A DNA stretch of 29,030 nt, taken from positions 1-29,030 of the forward strand of contig JBKPRX010000128.1 of NCBI GenBank assembly GCA_046734795.1, read 5' to 3'. Each line of letters begins with the position of its first letter. Position 1 is the first letter of the stretch. Of the stretch, positions 7,391 to 14,983 are shown piece after piece. This stretch comes from JBKPRX01 sp046734795 (lineage in GTDB: Bacteria; Actinomycetota; Thermoleophilia; Gaiellales; Gaiellaceae). Under the pieces are notes generated by a model. That model did not search any database. It was not told the origin of the DNA and worked only from the letters and a program-made list of their open reading frames with translations. The position numbers and the translations under genes are program-made.

Positions 7391-8227
7391 CTAAGCGCCC
7401 GCGGCGACGAGGATGAAGTCGGTGCCGAAGCCGAGGACGAGGCCGAGCATGATGCCCCACGTGATCAGCGTCTTCCGACCGAAGAGCCGGCAGACGTTCA
7501 GGAGCTCGATCACGACGTAGAGGATCGAGCCGGCGGCGAGGGCGAGGAACACGATCGAGACCGGTGTCGACGTCCATGCCTGGCCGACGAGTGTGCCGAA
7601 GAAGGTCGGCGCCCCACCGATCAGGCCGAGCGCGAGCAAGAAGCGCCAGCTCGGTAGCTCGTTCTCGCCCGAGAGCGGCGCGACGATGCCGAAGCCCTCC
7701 GTCGCGTTGTGGAGACCGAAGCCGATGATCAGGACGATCGCGAGGCTGATGTCGCCGGCCGCGGCCGACTGGCCGATCGCGAGACCTTCGGCGAAGTTGT
7801 GGAGCCCGATGCCCGTCGCGATGAAGATGGCGAGCCAGCGCGCGGGCGACATGCCGCCGTAGAAGTGATGCTCGACCTCGAACTCGGCGGTCGACGCCGC
7901 GCCCGGGCCGAGGAAAGCCTTCCGGCGGCGGCGCTTCATCCAGTCGTCGTAGTAGACGAGCGCAAGGAGACCCACGCCGAAACCGACCGTGAGGAGCGTC
8001 GCGTACCACGCGAACCTCCCGCCGTGGCCGTCCTCGAGCGCCGACTCGACCGGCTCGACGGCACCCGAGAGAACGTCCCAGAGCAGGAAGAGCAGGATCC
8101 CGGTCGCGACCGCGCTCAGGAACGTCTTGGTCGTCGGCGTGACGCGGCGCATCCGCGCCACCGGCAGGCCGAGGAAGATCGTGAACCCTGCGACGGCCCC
8201 GAGGCCGAGAATCTCTGCTGTCGACAC
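7391..8227 (-). CDS. ZIP family metal transporter
   Basis: A 278-residue inner-membrane protein with about eight hydrophobic segments. The two metal-binding helices carry HNFAEG (143-148) and HNATEG (173-178), the paired HNxxEG motifs of bacterial ZupT/GufA-type ZIP transporters that take up divalent metals such as Zn, Fe or Mn. A loop after the third segment is basic (KRRRRK) and then has His-rich VEHHFYGG, a possible metal-sensing or binding loop. The start is GTG at 8227, with GGAG (minus strand, 8240-8237) 9 nt upstream. It is divergent from a DtxR-type regulator with a 20-bp palindrome between them, so metal-dependent control is likely. Confidence 0.93.
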   Translation of the reverse strand: MSTAEILGLGAVAGFTIFLGLPVARMRRVTPTTKTFLSAVATGILLFLLWDVLSGAVEPVESALEDGHGGRFAWYATLLTVGFGVGLLALVYYDDWMKRRRRKAFLGPGAASTAEFEVEHHFYGGMSPARWLAIFIATGIGLHNFAEGLAIGQSAAAGDISLAIVLIIGFGLHNATEGFGIVAPLSGENELPSWRFLLALGLIGGAPTFFGTLVGQAWTSTPVSIVFLALAAGSILYVVIELLNVCRLFGRKTLITWGIMLGLVLGFGTDFILVAAGA

Positions 8228-8249
8228 GCTTAGAAGCTCCGTTCGTCCG

Positions 8250-8269
8250 TTGTAAGGGTCACCTTACAA
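8250..8269. promoter_or_regulatory. Palindromic operator, probable DtxR-family binding site
   Basis: TTGTAAGGGTCACCTTACAA is an inverted repeat with perfect 8-bp arms and a 4-nt centre. It sits in the 69-bp divergent gap between the ZIP gene and the DtxR-type regulator, 22 nt from the ZIP start and 27 nt from the regulator start. DtxR/MntR proteins bind dyads of similar length, so control of both genes is the natural reading. Confidence 0.7.
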
Positions 8270-8296
8270 GCCTGTCGCGGGCAGAATAGCCAAGGG

Positions 8297-8983
8297 ATGG
8301 CGGAGCGGCACTCAGTCGACGAGTACCTCGAGACGATCTACTTCCTCGCCTTTCCGATCGGCGAGTACGGCCCACCCGGCGCCGGCTCTCCCCCACTCGC
8401 GGCGCGCGTCGCCGAGATGCTCGGGGTCTCGCGGGCCTCGGCCGGTGAGATGCTGAAGCGGCTCGAGGGCGAGGGCCTCGTCGAGCGCGGCGAGCGGAAG
8501 GAGGCGATCCTCACCGCGGCCGGCCGCGAGCGCGCCGAGCGGGTCGTTCGCAAGCACCGCATCATCGAGCGGCTCCTGACGGACTTCATGGGCTACACGG
8601 CCGCCGAGTCCCACGTGCACGCCGACGACCTCGGCGACACCTTCACCGACGACATGATCGACCGGATCGAGGAGCGCCTCGGGCGGCCGGATCGCTGCCC
8701 GCACGGGTGGCCGATCGACGTCGGCGTCGAGCAGCGCGAGAACGCCGAGCTCGAGCCGCTGGCGGCGCTCGAGCCCGGGTCGAAAGCGACGATCGTTCGG
8801 CTCGCAGAGCACGACGGCGACCTCCTGCACTGGTTCTATGACAGCGGCCTCGTCCCCGGCTGCGAAGTCGAGGTCGAAGCGACCGAGCCGGCGGCGGGTC
8901 AGGTGACCGTCCGCCTCGACGGCGAGCGGCGCGCGATCGGCGACAAGGCCGCGGCGGGCCTCTTCGTCAAGCCCGCTTCGTAG
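8297..8983 (+). CDS. DtxR-family metal-dependent transcriptional regulator
   Basis: A 228-residue regulator with an N-terminal winged helix (about 1-80, starting with the typical VDEYLETIY helix), a dimerisation/metal domain (RKHRIIERLL at 85-94, then VHADDLGDTF at 107-116 and CPHGWPI), and a C-terminal FeoA/SH3-like domain (about 155-226). His87, Glu91 and His108 match the ancillary metal ligands of DtxR. The ExxEH (or CxxEH) ligand block that normally follows is missing: depending on alignment the E-H pair is replaced by T-F or G-D. A loop of about 12 residues (EYGPPGAGSPPL) lengthens the link after the first helix. The start ATG at 8297 lacks a well-spaced Shine-Dalgarno sequence; CAGAAT at 8282-8287 may be a -10. 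The 3' end overlaps the convergent coiled-coil gene by 17 nt. Confidence 0.92.
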   Translation: MAERHSVDEYLETIYFLAFPIGEYGPPGAGSPPLAARVAEMLGVSRASAGEMLKRLEGEGLVERGERKEAILTAAGRERAERVVRKHRIIERLLTDFMGYTAAESHVHADDLGDTFTDDMIDRIEERLGRPDRCPHGWPIDVGVEQRENAELEPLAALEPGSKATIVRLAEHDGDLLHWFYDSGLVPGCEVEVEATEPAAGQVTVRLDGERRAIGDKAAAGLFVKPAS

Positions 8984-9647
8984 CGGCGTCGAGAGCTGCG
9001 CGTGCTCGTTCGACGTCGCGCTGCGCGCGCTCCCACTCGACGCGCGCGCGCCGCTCCGCCTGCTCTGCTTCGCGCAGCTTCTTCTCTGCATCGCGGCGCG
9101 CTTGCTCGAGCTCGCGCTCACGCTTCCTCGTCGCGCTTGCAGACGCCTGCGAGCGCTTCGGCTGCCGCGGCGGCCCAGCTTCGGCGACTGCCGCGAGGAC
9201 AGGGTCGAAGCCCGGCGGATCGAGCTCGCGCTCGAGCCGCGCAGCGAGCACGTCGGCCGCTGCCTCGTCGTCGGCGGCGGCTGCCTGCAAGGTCGCACGA
9301 ACGCCGTTCACTGCCGCTTCGCTCGCCGCGCCTTCGTCACGCGCTGCGCGAAGCAGCGACTCGAGGGCCTCGCGTTCTTCCTTCATCGCTTCCGCGACGT
9401 CCTCGCCGCACGCCTGCGCACGCCGGAGCCTTCGGCCCGTCTCGACGAATTGCTCGACCTCCGCGCGCTTCGACCGGACGAGCTGGTTGACGACGCCGGC
9501 CGCCTGGCTCGGACGCTTGAGCGCCCGGATCTCGTCGCGGCGTTCGGTGGGCGCGCGCTTCGCCAGCTCGTTCCGCGCGGCCGTGAACTCACTCGGCGGC
9601 AGCTCGTAGAGCGCGTCGAGCTCGCGCTCGAGCTCGTCGTCGCTCAC
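8967..9647 (-). CDS. Coiled-coil protein of unknown function, coupled to ku
   Basis: A 226-residue soluble protein, mostly alpha-helical. The N-terminal segment (LDALYELPPSEFTAARNELAKRA, then EIRALKRPSQAAGVVNQL) looks like a conserved actinobacterial family that I recognise only as hypothetical. The C-terminal third (about 165-226) is a highly charged Lys/Arg/Glu/Ala coiled coil. There is no enzymatic motif, signal peptide or membrane helix. The start is GTG at 9647, overlapping the ku stop as GTGA, so it is made from the ku message by translational coupling. That suggests a role next to Ku, for example as a structural or DNA-end accessory factor (inference only). Confidence 0.85.
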   Translation of the reverse strand: MSDDELERELDALYELPPSEFTAARNELAKRAPTERRDEIRALKRPSQAAGVVNQLVRSKRAEVEQFVETGRRLRRAQACGEDVAEAMKEEREALESLLRAARDEGAASEAAVNGVRATLQAAAADDEAAADVLAARLERELDPPGFDPVLAAVAEAGPPRQPKRSQASASATRKRERELEQARRDAEKKLREAEQAERRARVEWERAQRDVERARAALDAATKRA

Positions 9648-10555
9648 GCGGCGCGGAGGGCGTCGATGAGCTCTTCGCGGCTCATCTGGGAGCGGCCGGG
9701 CACGTCAGCACGCTTCGCCTTCTCGTAGAGCTCTTCCTTCGTCAGCTCATCGAGCTGACCGTCTGACTCCGACGACGCGGGCTGCCGTCCCTCGGCCGCC
9801 TTGATGCTCGCGCGCAGTGCCGCCATCAGATCGGTCGTTTCCTCCGGCTCTTCGGCCGGAGCGACGTGCACTTCCTTGCCTTCGCGCTTTGCGTTGATGA
9901 TCTCGCACAACGTGTCGCGATACGTGTCGCGGTAGCGCGCCGGATCGAAGTCGCCGGAGAAGCTTGCGATCAGCTGCTCGGCCATCTGGAGCTCGCGCGC
10001 GTCGACGTCCACCGTGTCCGGACGCACCTGCTCCACCGGACGCACCTCGTCGGCGAAGTACATCTGCTCGAGCGTCAGCAGCCCTTCACGCACGCGCAGG
10101 AGACCAAGATGCTGCCGGTCACGCATCGTGAACTTCGCAACAGCGGCCAGGCCGGAATCCTCCATCGCCTGCCGGAGGAGCGAATACACGCGCTCGCTTC
10201 CCTCCTGCGGGCCGACGTAGTACGTGTGGCGGAACAAAATCGGGTCGACCTGCTCCCACGGAACGAAGTCGCGGATCTCGATCGTGCGAAAGCCTTCCGA
10301 CTTCGCCGCGTCGAAGTCTTCGTCGGTCAAGTACACGTACTCGCCTTTCTCGTACTCGAACGCGCGCACGATCTCGTCGTCGGCCACGGGAACGCCCTCG
10401 GCTTTGCACACTTTCTCGTAGCCGATCCGCGAATCGTCTTTCGCGTGCACGAAGTGGAAGTGCAGCGTGTGATCCTGGATCGCGCTGTAGAGGCGCACGG
10501 GCACGTTGACGAGCCCGAACGCGATCGTGCCCGTCCAGATCGCTCGCGGAGCCAT
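9644..10555 (-). CDS. ku: Ku protein (non-homologous end joining)
   Basis: A homodimeric ring protein that binds double-strand DNA ends and recruits a ligase. The 303-residue protein begins with the classic bacterial Ku start (MAPRAIWTGTIAFGLVNVPV) and carries the Ku core to about residue 240 (KVCKAEG, PILFRHTYYVGP, ALAAVAKF-like and DPARYRDTYRDTL segments). The C-terminal tail (about 267-303, LTKEELYEKAKRADVPGRSQM) is a SAP/HeH-like helix-extended-helix module, probably for extra DNA binding. No ligD gene adjoins it. The coiled-coil gene follows with a 4-nt overlap. A perfect hairpin lies 10-28 nt upstream of its ATG, and the orphan ParA-like gene comes before it. Confidence 0.96.
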   Translation of the reverse strand: MAPRAIWTGTIAFGLVNVPVRLYSAIQDHTLHFHFVHAKDDSRIGYEKVCKAEGVPVADDEIVRAFEYEKGEYVYLTDEDFDAAKSEGFRTIEIRDFVPWEQVDPILFRHTYYVGPQEGSERVYSLLRQAMEDSGLAAVAKFTMRDRQHLGLLRVREGLLTLEQMYFADEVRPVEQVRPDTVDVDARELQMAEQLIASFSGDFDPARYRDTYRDTLCEIINAKREGKEVHVAPAEEPEETTDLMAALRASIKAAEGRQPASSESDGQLDELTKEELYEKAKRADVPGRSQMSREELIDALRAA

Positions 10556-10564
10556 GGTTCCGTT

Positions 10565-10583
10565 GTCCCGCGAGACGCGGGAC
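10565..10583 (-). promoter_or_regulatory. Hairpin in the ku 5' leader
   Basis: GTCCCGCG-AGA-CGCGGGAC: a perfect 8-bp stem with a 3-nt loop between the parA-like stop and the ku start, ending 9 nt before the ku ATG. There is no U-run after it, so it could be an attenuator, an mRNA-processing hairpin or an operator dyad rather than a standard terminator. Confidence 0.5.
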
Positions 10584-10592
10584 CGAAACGCG

Positions 10593-11177
10593 TTAGCGGC
10601 GGCCGCGCAGAGCGCGCTTCAACACGCCCTCGTACGCCTCGAGACCCTCGCGGTACAGGCGCGCCTCAGGCCCCGACGCCACACCGACGCGCTCGGGGAC
10701 GATGCCCCAGACGGGCACGTTCTCGCTTCGCCACCACGCGATCGTCTCGTCCAGATCGTTCGTTCCGAGCCGCGCCGAGCAGATGACGACGCCGTACGGC
10801 GTCTTTGCCGGAATGAACTCGAGCGTCGTCACGACCGGCGAGACCTCGACGCCGCCGGCACGCGTCGGGACGACCACGACGTCGGCGGCATTCACCGCTG
10901 CTTGCAGCAAGCGCGCGTCGCCCGGCGGCGTGTCGATCACCGCGACGCCGCGACGGCGTGAAACCGCCTTCGTCAGTGTTCGCTCCGACGGCGCCTCGAC
11001 GACCTCGACGCCGTCGATCGGCCGCTCCTCGAGCCATTCGGCCGACGAGCCCTGCCGGTCGGCGTCGACGAGCACAACCGGCCCCTGCCCGCGCGCGGCC
11101 GCCGCGGCAGCGAGGTAGACGGCCGTCGTCGTCTTCCCGACGCCGCCCTTGAGGTTGGAGACAGCGACTTTCGTCAT
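10593..11177 (-). CDS. Small ParA-like P-loop ATPase (orphan)
   Basis: A 194-residue ATPase of the ParA/MinD superfamily. The deviant Walker A is KGGVGKTTT (10-18), with signature Lys10 and catalytic-site Lys15; switch I region is VDADRQGSSAEW (37-48) and Walker B is VIDTPPGD (80-87). The short length and lack of an N-terminal helix-turn-helix make it like the plasmid ParF type. There is no parB or ParF-partner gene nearby and no plasmid gene, so the cargo is unknown. It may be a chromosomal positioning ATPase. It lies 37 nt upstream of ku on the same strand and 26 nt downstream of metK. Confidence 0.88.
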   Translation of the reverse strand: MTKVAVSNLKGGVGKTTTAVYLAAAAAARGQGPVVLVDADRQGSSAEWLEERPIDGVEVVEAPSERTLTKAVSRRRGVAVIDTPPGDARLLQAAVNAADVVVVPTRAGGVEVSPVVTTLEFIPAKTPYGVVICSARLGTNDLDETIAWWRSENVPVWGIVPERVGVASGPEARLYREGLEAYEGVLKRALRGRR

Positions 11178-11203
11178 CTCACCGAAGCCGGAGGACGACG
11201 ACG

Positions 11204-12445
11204 CTACGCGGTCGCGACCGCGGCGATTCCCGCGGCCTCGCGGAGGGCGTCGGCTTTGTCCGTTCGCTCCCAGGTGAAGTCGCGGTCTTCGCGGCCGAAA
11301 TGTCCGTACGCCGCGGTGTGCTGGTAGATCGGCCGCCGCAAATCGAGGTCGCGCAGGATCGCAGCAGGACGCAGGTCGAAGTGCTCTTGCACGAGCTGCT
11401 CGATCTGCTCCACCGGGATGTTCTCCGTTCCGAACGTCTCGACGAGGATCGACATCGGATGCGCAACGCCGATCGCGTAGGCGACCTGCAGCTGACAGCG
11501 GTCCGCGAGTCCCGCCGCGACGACGTTCTTCGCGACGTAGCGCGCCGCATACGCGGCGGAGCGGTCGACCTTCGTCGGGTCCTTGCCGGAGAACGCGCCG
11601 CCGCCGTGCGGTGCAGCGCCGCCGTACGAGTCGACGATGATCTTTCGTCCCGTGAGGCCGGCGTCGCCCATCGGCCCGCCGATCACGAACTTGCCGGTCG
11701 GGTTGACGTAGAAGAAGTCGCGCTCCTCGAGCCGCTGCTCGTCGTAGAGGCTGTGCGGCAGGATCGGACGCAGCACGTGCTCGACGAGGTCCGGCTTCAT
11801 CAACGCGTCGACGTCGAGCCCGTCGCGGTGCTGCGTCGAGATCAGGACGCGCTCGATCTCGACCGGCCGCTGGCGCCCGTCGTCGTCGACCTCGTACCGA
11901 ACCGTGACCTGCGTCTTACCGTCCGGTCGCAGGTACGGCAGCACGTCTGCCTTCCGAACCTCGGCGAGCCGCTTCGCGAGCTTGTGCGCGAGCATGATCG
12001 GAAGGGGCATCAGCTCAGGCGTCTCGTTCGTGGCGTACCCGAACATCAGACCCTGGTCGCCCGCTCCGACTCGGTCGAGCGGATCCGCGTCGCCGTGCTG
12101 CACCTCGAACGACTCGTCGACGCCCTGCGCGATATCCGGCGACTGCTCGTCGAGCGCCACGATCACGCCGCACGTCTCGCCGTCGAAGCCGTACTTCGCG
12201 CGCGTGTAGCCGATCTCGCAGATCTTGTTCCGCACGAGCTTCGGGATGTCGACGTAGGTGCTGGTCGTGATCTCGCCTGCGACGACGACGAGGCCCGTGG
12301 TGACGAGGGTCTCGCACGCGACGCGCCCTTGGGGGTCGGCCGCGAGGACTGCGTCGAGGACGGCGTCGGAGACCTGATCCGCGACTTTGTCGGGGTGTCC
12401 TTCGGTGACCGACTCTGACGTGAAGGAGAACGAGCGCTTAGCCAT
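11204..12445 (-). CDS. metK: S-adenosylmethionine synthetase
   Basis: Makes S-adenosylmethionine from methionine and ATP; a cytosolic tetramer. The 413-residue protein has GHPDK at 16-20, the signature GAGDQG at 127-132 and the phosphate-binding GGGAFSGKD at 281-289, and is of normal length for the family. The start is ATG at 12445; the open frame further upstream overlaps the DUF3352-type gene and is not homologous. TAGCCT lies 8 nt upstream, which suggests an own leaderless promoter in addition to read-through from the operon above. No SAM riboswitch fits in the 34-nt gap. Confidence 0.97.
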   Translation of the reverse strand: MAKRSFSFTSESVTEGHPDKVADQVSDAVLDAVLAADPQGRVACETLVTTGLVVVAGEITTSTYVDIPKLVRNKICEIGYTRAKYGFDGETCGVIVALDEQSPDIAQGVDESFEVQHGDADPLDRVGAGDQGLMFGYATNETPELMPLPIMLAHKLAKRLAEVRKADVLPYLRPDGKTQVTVRYEVDDDGRQRPVEIERVLISTQHRDGLDVDALMKPDLVEHVLRPILPHSLYDEQRLEERDFFYVNPTGKFVIGGPMGDAGLTGRKIIVDSYGGAAPHGGGAFSGKDPTKVDRSAAYAARYVAKNVVAAGLADRCQLQVAYAIGVAHPMSILVETFGTENIPVEQIEQLVQEHFDLRPAAILRDLDLRRPIYQHTAAYGHFGREDRDFTWERTDKADALREAAGIAAVATA

Positions 12446-12453
12446 AGCGGGGA

Positions 12454-12459
12454 AGGCTA
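12454..12459 (-). promoter_or_regulatory. Putative -10 element of leaderless metK promoter
   Basis: TAGCCT on the minus strand, 8 nt before the metK ATG, in the 34-nt gap after the DUF3352-type gene. No Shine-Dalgarno sequence is present. Confidence 0.4.
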
Positions 12460-12479
12460 GCCGAGTCGGGGCCTCAGAA

Positions 12480-14000
12480 CTATTTGATCTCGAGGAACAG
12501 ACTGAATTTCTCGCCTTCCGACCAGGCGACGAACGTTCGGAGGGGTCGCAGGTTCTCCGAGACGTCGCTCGGGATGTCTTGGCCTGCAAGGCGGGCGAAG
12601 CTCTCCACGAACGGCACCGCGTCCTTCAGGTTCAGGTAGAGGAAGCCGTTCGTCGCGCTCGGCATGCCCGCGGCGGCCACGGCCTCTTTGTACGTCGCAT
12701 CGTCGGCGAGCTTCGGACCGCTCGCACCGAGATCGCTGAACGCCTGCTGCTGATCCGTGACGATCACGTACTTGCCGTTCGCGCCGTAGTAGATCGAGAA
12801 GTTGCCGAGGTCGATCGCCTTCGCCTTGGTACCGCCCACCTGCACCTCGTGCGGCACGAGCGGCGCTCCGAGGAGGCCTCCGAGCTGCGTGACGAGCTTG
12901 TCGATCGCCGCGATCGCCGCGTCGGTGTCGTCCGGCTGCGTGACGAGCGTCACCTCCGGAATGCCTGCACCTGCGCGAACATAGAACGCGTTCTCGTTTC
13001 CGAGCACCGTGCCGAGCTGGGAAAGGACGTCGAGCACGGGCTTCAGCTGGCTCACGCCACCGACGTTGCCGCCGCCGCACCCGAACCCGGCCTGAATGTT
13101 CTTCAGGAAGTCGCCCTTGAACGTCTGGCCGTTGAACGAGACGAAGACGAGCGCACCGGCCGGCACCTGATCGAGGAGCGCAGCTTCCTGCGGCTCGCCC
13201 TGCAGCGACTTGCCGCTGGTCTGGGTCTGCGCCTCGAGCCGGACGCCGTCGTCCTCCGCCACGAGATCCGCGACCGCCCACTCGATCGTGCTGCCGCTCT
13301 GCTCGACCGCACGCTTGAAGCAGACGGGGTCATCCGACTGCCGCCCGATCGCGTCGACCGCACGTGCGCCGTCGACGTACGCCTTCGCGAGCGCTTCGTC
13401 CGGCAGATTCGCGGTCGCGGACTTGAAGGTCTCGTTATCGGCGAGCTTCTCTCCGCTGACGCGGCGCTTGTAGAGGTCGATCGTCGCCTGGCTGTCGGAG
13501 AAGACGGTCCACGCCCCGACCCGCTCGTAGACGATGTCGCTCTCGGTCGCGTCGTTCGATGCGTTCGCCTTCTCGACGAGCGCCTTCCACTTCGCCTCGT
13601 CTGCGGGTTGGAGCAACCCGACGACGTTCGCGTCCTGGAGGAAGTCGAGGACGACGATGTCGAGCTCTTTGCCGAGCGCCGGCTCGACGTCTGCCTGGAG
13701 GTCGAGCTTGTACTCCTCTTGGATCGCGTTCTCGATGCGCGTGAGCAGCTTCTCGCGGCCGGGGAACTTGCTGAGGAGCTTGTCCGCTGCGTCCCACTGG
13801 CCCGACGACATGTCGGTGTTGACCGAGACGAAAATCGGCGCACTCGCGGGCGTCACCGTCGCGCCACTCGGCACGGAGGCCGCGCTCGCGTTCTCGCTCG
13901 CGTTGCTGCTGCTCGCACCGCCGCACCCGGTAACTGCGAGTAGCACGGCTGCGGCGATCGCGATGAGCGCGAGCGAGAGTGGGGCCCGGTTCCTGCGCAT
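12480..14000 (-). CDS. DUF3352-like lipoprotein
   Basis: A 506-residue exported protein. It begins with a basic n-region (MRRNR), a hydrophobic core and the lipobox VTGC, with lipidated Cys at residue 26, then a Ser/Ala/Asn-rich linker. The body, opening with APIFVSVNTDMSSGQWDAADKLL, has the look of DUF3352, a family of unknown function whose members start with a strand that reads xxYVSV. The assignment is by pattern and moderately sure. Lgt, needed for its lipidation, is encoded at the other end of the window. GGAGG (minus, 14009-14005) lies 4 nt before the ATG at 14000; a second ATG lies directly upstream but only 1 nt from it. The start overlaps the gpsA stop (TGATG). Confidence 0.78.
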   Translation of the reverse strand: MRRNRAPLSLALIAIAAAVLLAVTGCGGASSSNASENASAASVPSGATVTPASAPIFVSVNTDMSSGQWDAADKLLSKFPGREKLLTRIENAIQEEYKLDLQADVEPALGKELDIVVLDFLQDANVVGLLQPADEAKWKALVEKANASNDATESDIVYERVGAWTVFSDSQATIDLYKRRVSGEKLADNETFKSATANLPDEALAKAYVDGARAVDAIGRQSDDPVCFKRAVEQSGSTIEWAVADLVAEDDGVRLEAQTQTSGKSLQGEPQEAALLDQVPAGALVFVSFNGQTFKGDFLKNIQAGFGCGGGNVGGVSQLKPVLDVLSQLGTVLGNENAFYVRAGAGIPEVTLVTQPDDTDAAIAAIDKLVTQLGGLLGAPLVPHEVQVGGTKAKAIDLGNFSIYYGANGKYVIVTDQQQAFSDLGASGPKLADDATYKEAVAAAGMPSATNGFLYLNLKDAVPFVESFARLAGQDIPSDVSENLRPLRTFVAWSEGEKFSLFLEIK

Positions 14001-14953
14001 CATTCCTCCGTGGGTTGTCTCCCCATCAATCCTGACAGGAGCTCCTGAAGGGACTGTCCAGACAGTACGGCACACACTCCTTCGGTGATCGGAAGCTCAA
14101 CCTTGAGGCGCCGCGACAGCTCACGGAGGACCGGCGCGGTCGTGAGGCCTTCGACCGTCTGGCCGATCTCCGCGACCGCCTGCTCAGCGCTTCGCCCGCG
14201 CGCGATTAGCTCGCCTGCGTGGCGGTTCCGGCCGTGGCTGCTCCAACACGTGACGACAAGGTCGCCGAGCCCCGCAAGGCCCGAAAACGTCTCGGGCCGC
14301 GCGCCGCAGGCCTCCCCCAAACGAGCCATCTCCGCGAGGCCGCGCGCGATCAAGGCAGCCTTCGCGTTGTCACCGAGGCTGAGTCCGTCGACCGCACCTG
14401 CCGCGAGAGCGATCACGTTCTTTGCTGCGGCGCAAAGCTCGACGCCGACGAGGTCCGGATTCACGTAGACGCGGAAGGTCGGCGAGTTGACGGCGTGCTG
14501 CAGCTGGCCCGCGAGATAGCCGTCCTCGCTTGCGATCACCGCAGCCGTCGGCAGCTGCGCGGCGATCTCGTCCGCCATGTTCGGCCCGGAGAGAACGGCC
14601 ACCGGGCGGCCGCCGACCCGGAGCGAGAGCCGATCGCCGGTCGCAGGATCGAGACCCTTCGTCAGGCTCAGCACTGGAGCCCGGCCCGGCAGACCCGCTG
14701 CGACGTCGCTGAACGCGCGGCTCGGAACGGCGAGCACCAAGACGTCGTGCTCGTCGCGCAGCGCGTCGATCGTCGTCGGCTCGACCGCCCGCAGGTCGAC
14801 GCTCGTCGCGTAGCGCGGGTTCCTGCCCGTGTCGCGGATCGCCTCGGCCTGCTCGGCTGTTCGCGCCGCGAGCGTCACCTCGTGCCCGCGCTCGAGCAGC
14901 ACTCCGGCGAACGCCGTTCCCCACGAGCCGGCACCGACGACCGCGATTCGCAT
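14000..14953 (-). CDS. gpsA: Glycerol-3-phosphate dehydrogenase [NAD(P)+]
   Basis: Reduces dihydroxyacetone phosphate to sn-glycerol-3-phosphate, the backbone of phospholipids; its product is the substrate pool feeding the PlsC-type acyltransferase encoded two genes upstream. The 317-residue protein has the dinucleotide motif GAGSWGTA at 7-14, LTKG with Lys99, SGPNMADE at 122-129, the catalytic helix AAAKNVIALAAG with Lys178, and GLAGLGDLVVTC at 225-236. It lies 30 nt downstream of der and shares a base with the start of the lipoprotein gene. Confidence 0.96.
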   Translation of the reverse strand: MRIAVVGAGSWGTAFAGVLLERGHEVTLAARTAEQAEAIRDTGRNPRYATSVDLRAVEPTTIDALRDEHDVLVLAVPSRAFSDVAAGLPGRAPVLSLTKGLDPATGDRLSLRVGGRPVAVLSGPNMADEIAAQLPTAAVIASEDGYLAGQLQHAVNSPTFRVYVNPDLVGVELCAAAKNVIALAAGAVDGLSLGDNAKAALIARGLAEMARLGEACGARPETFSGLAGLGDLVVTCWSSHGRNRHAGELIARGRSAEQAVAEIGQTVEGLTTAPVLRELSRRLKVELPITEGVCAVLSGQSLQELLSGLMGRQPTEE

Positions 14954-14983
14954 GCGCGAACCTTTTCACGTGTCGGCCGGCGA

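Noticed and set aside
10593..11177. Chromosome-partition ParA of a parABS system
   Set aside because: No parB gene or parS-like site is nearby and the protein is too short for the chromosomal ParA; kept as an orphan ParA-like ATPase.
12446..12479. A SAM riboswitch before metK
   Set aside because: The gap is 34 nt, too short for any SAM aptamer class to fit outside the upstream coding sequence.
12387..13943. 518-residue plus-strand frame opposite the DUF3352-like gene
   Set aside because: Low-complexity Arg/Asp/Val/Leu sequence antisense to a gene with a signal peptide and a ribosome site.
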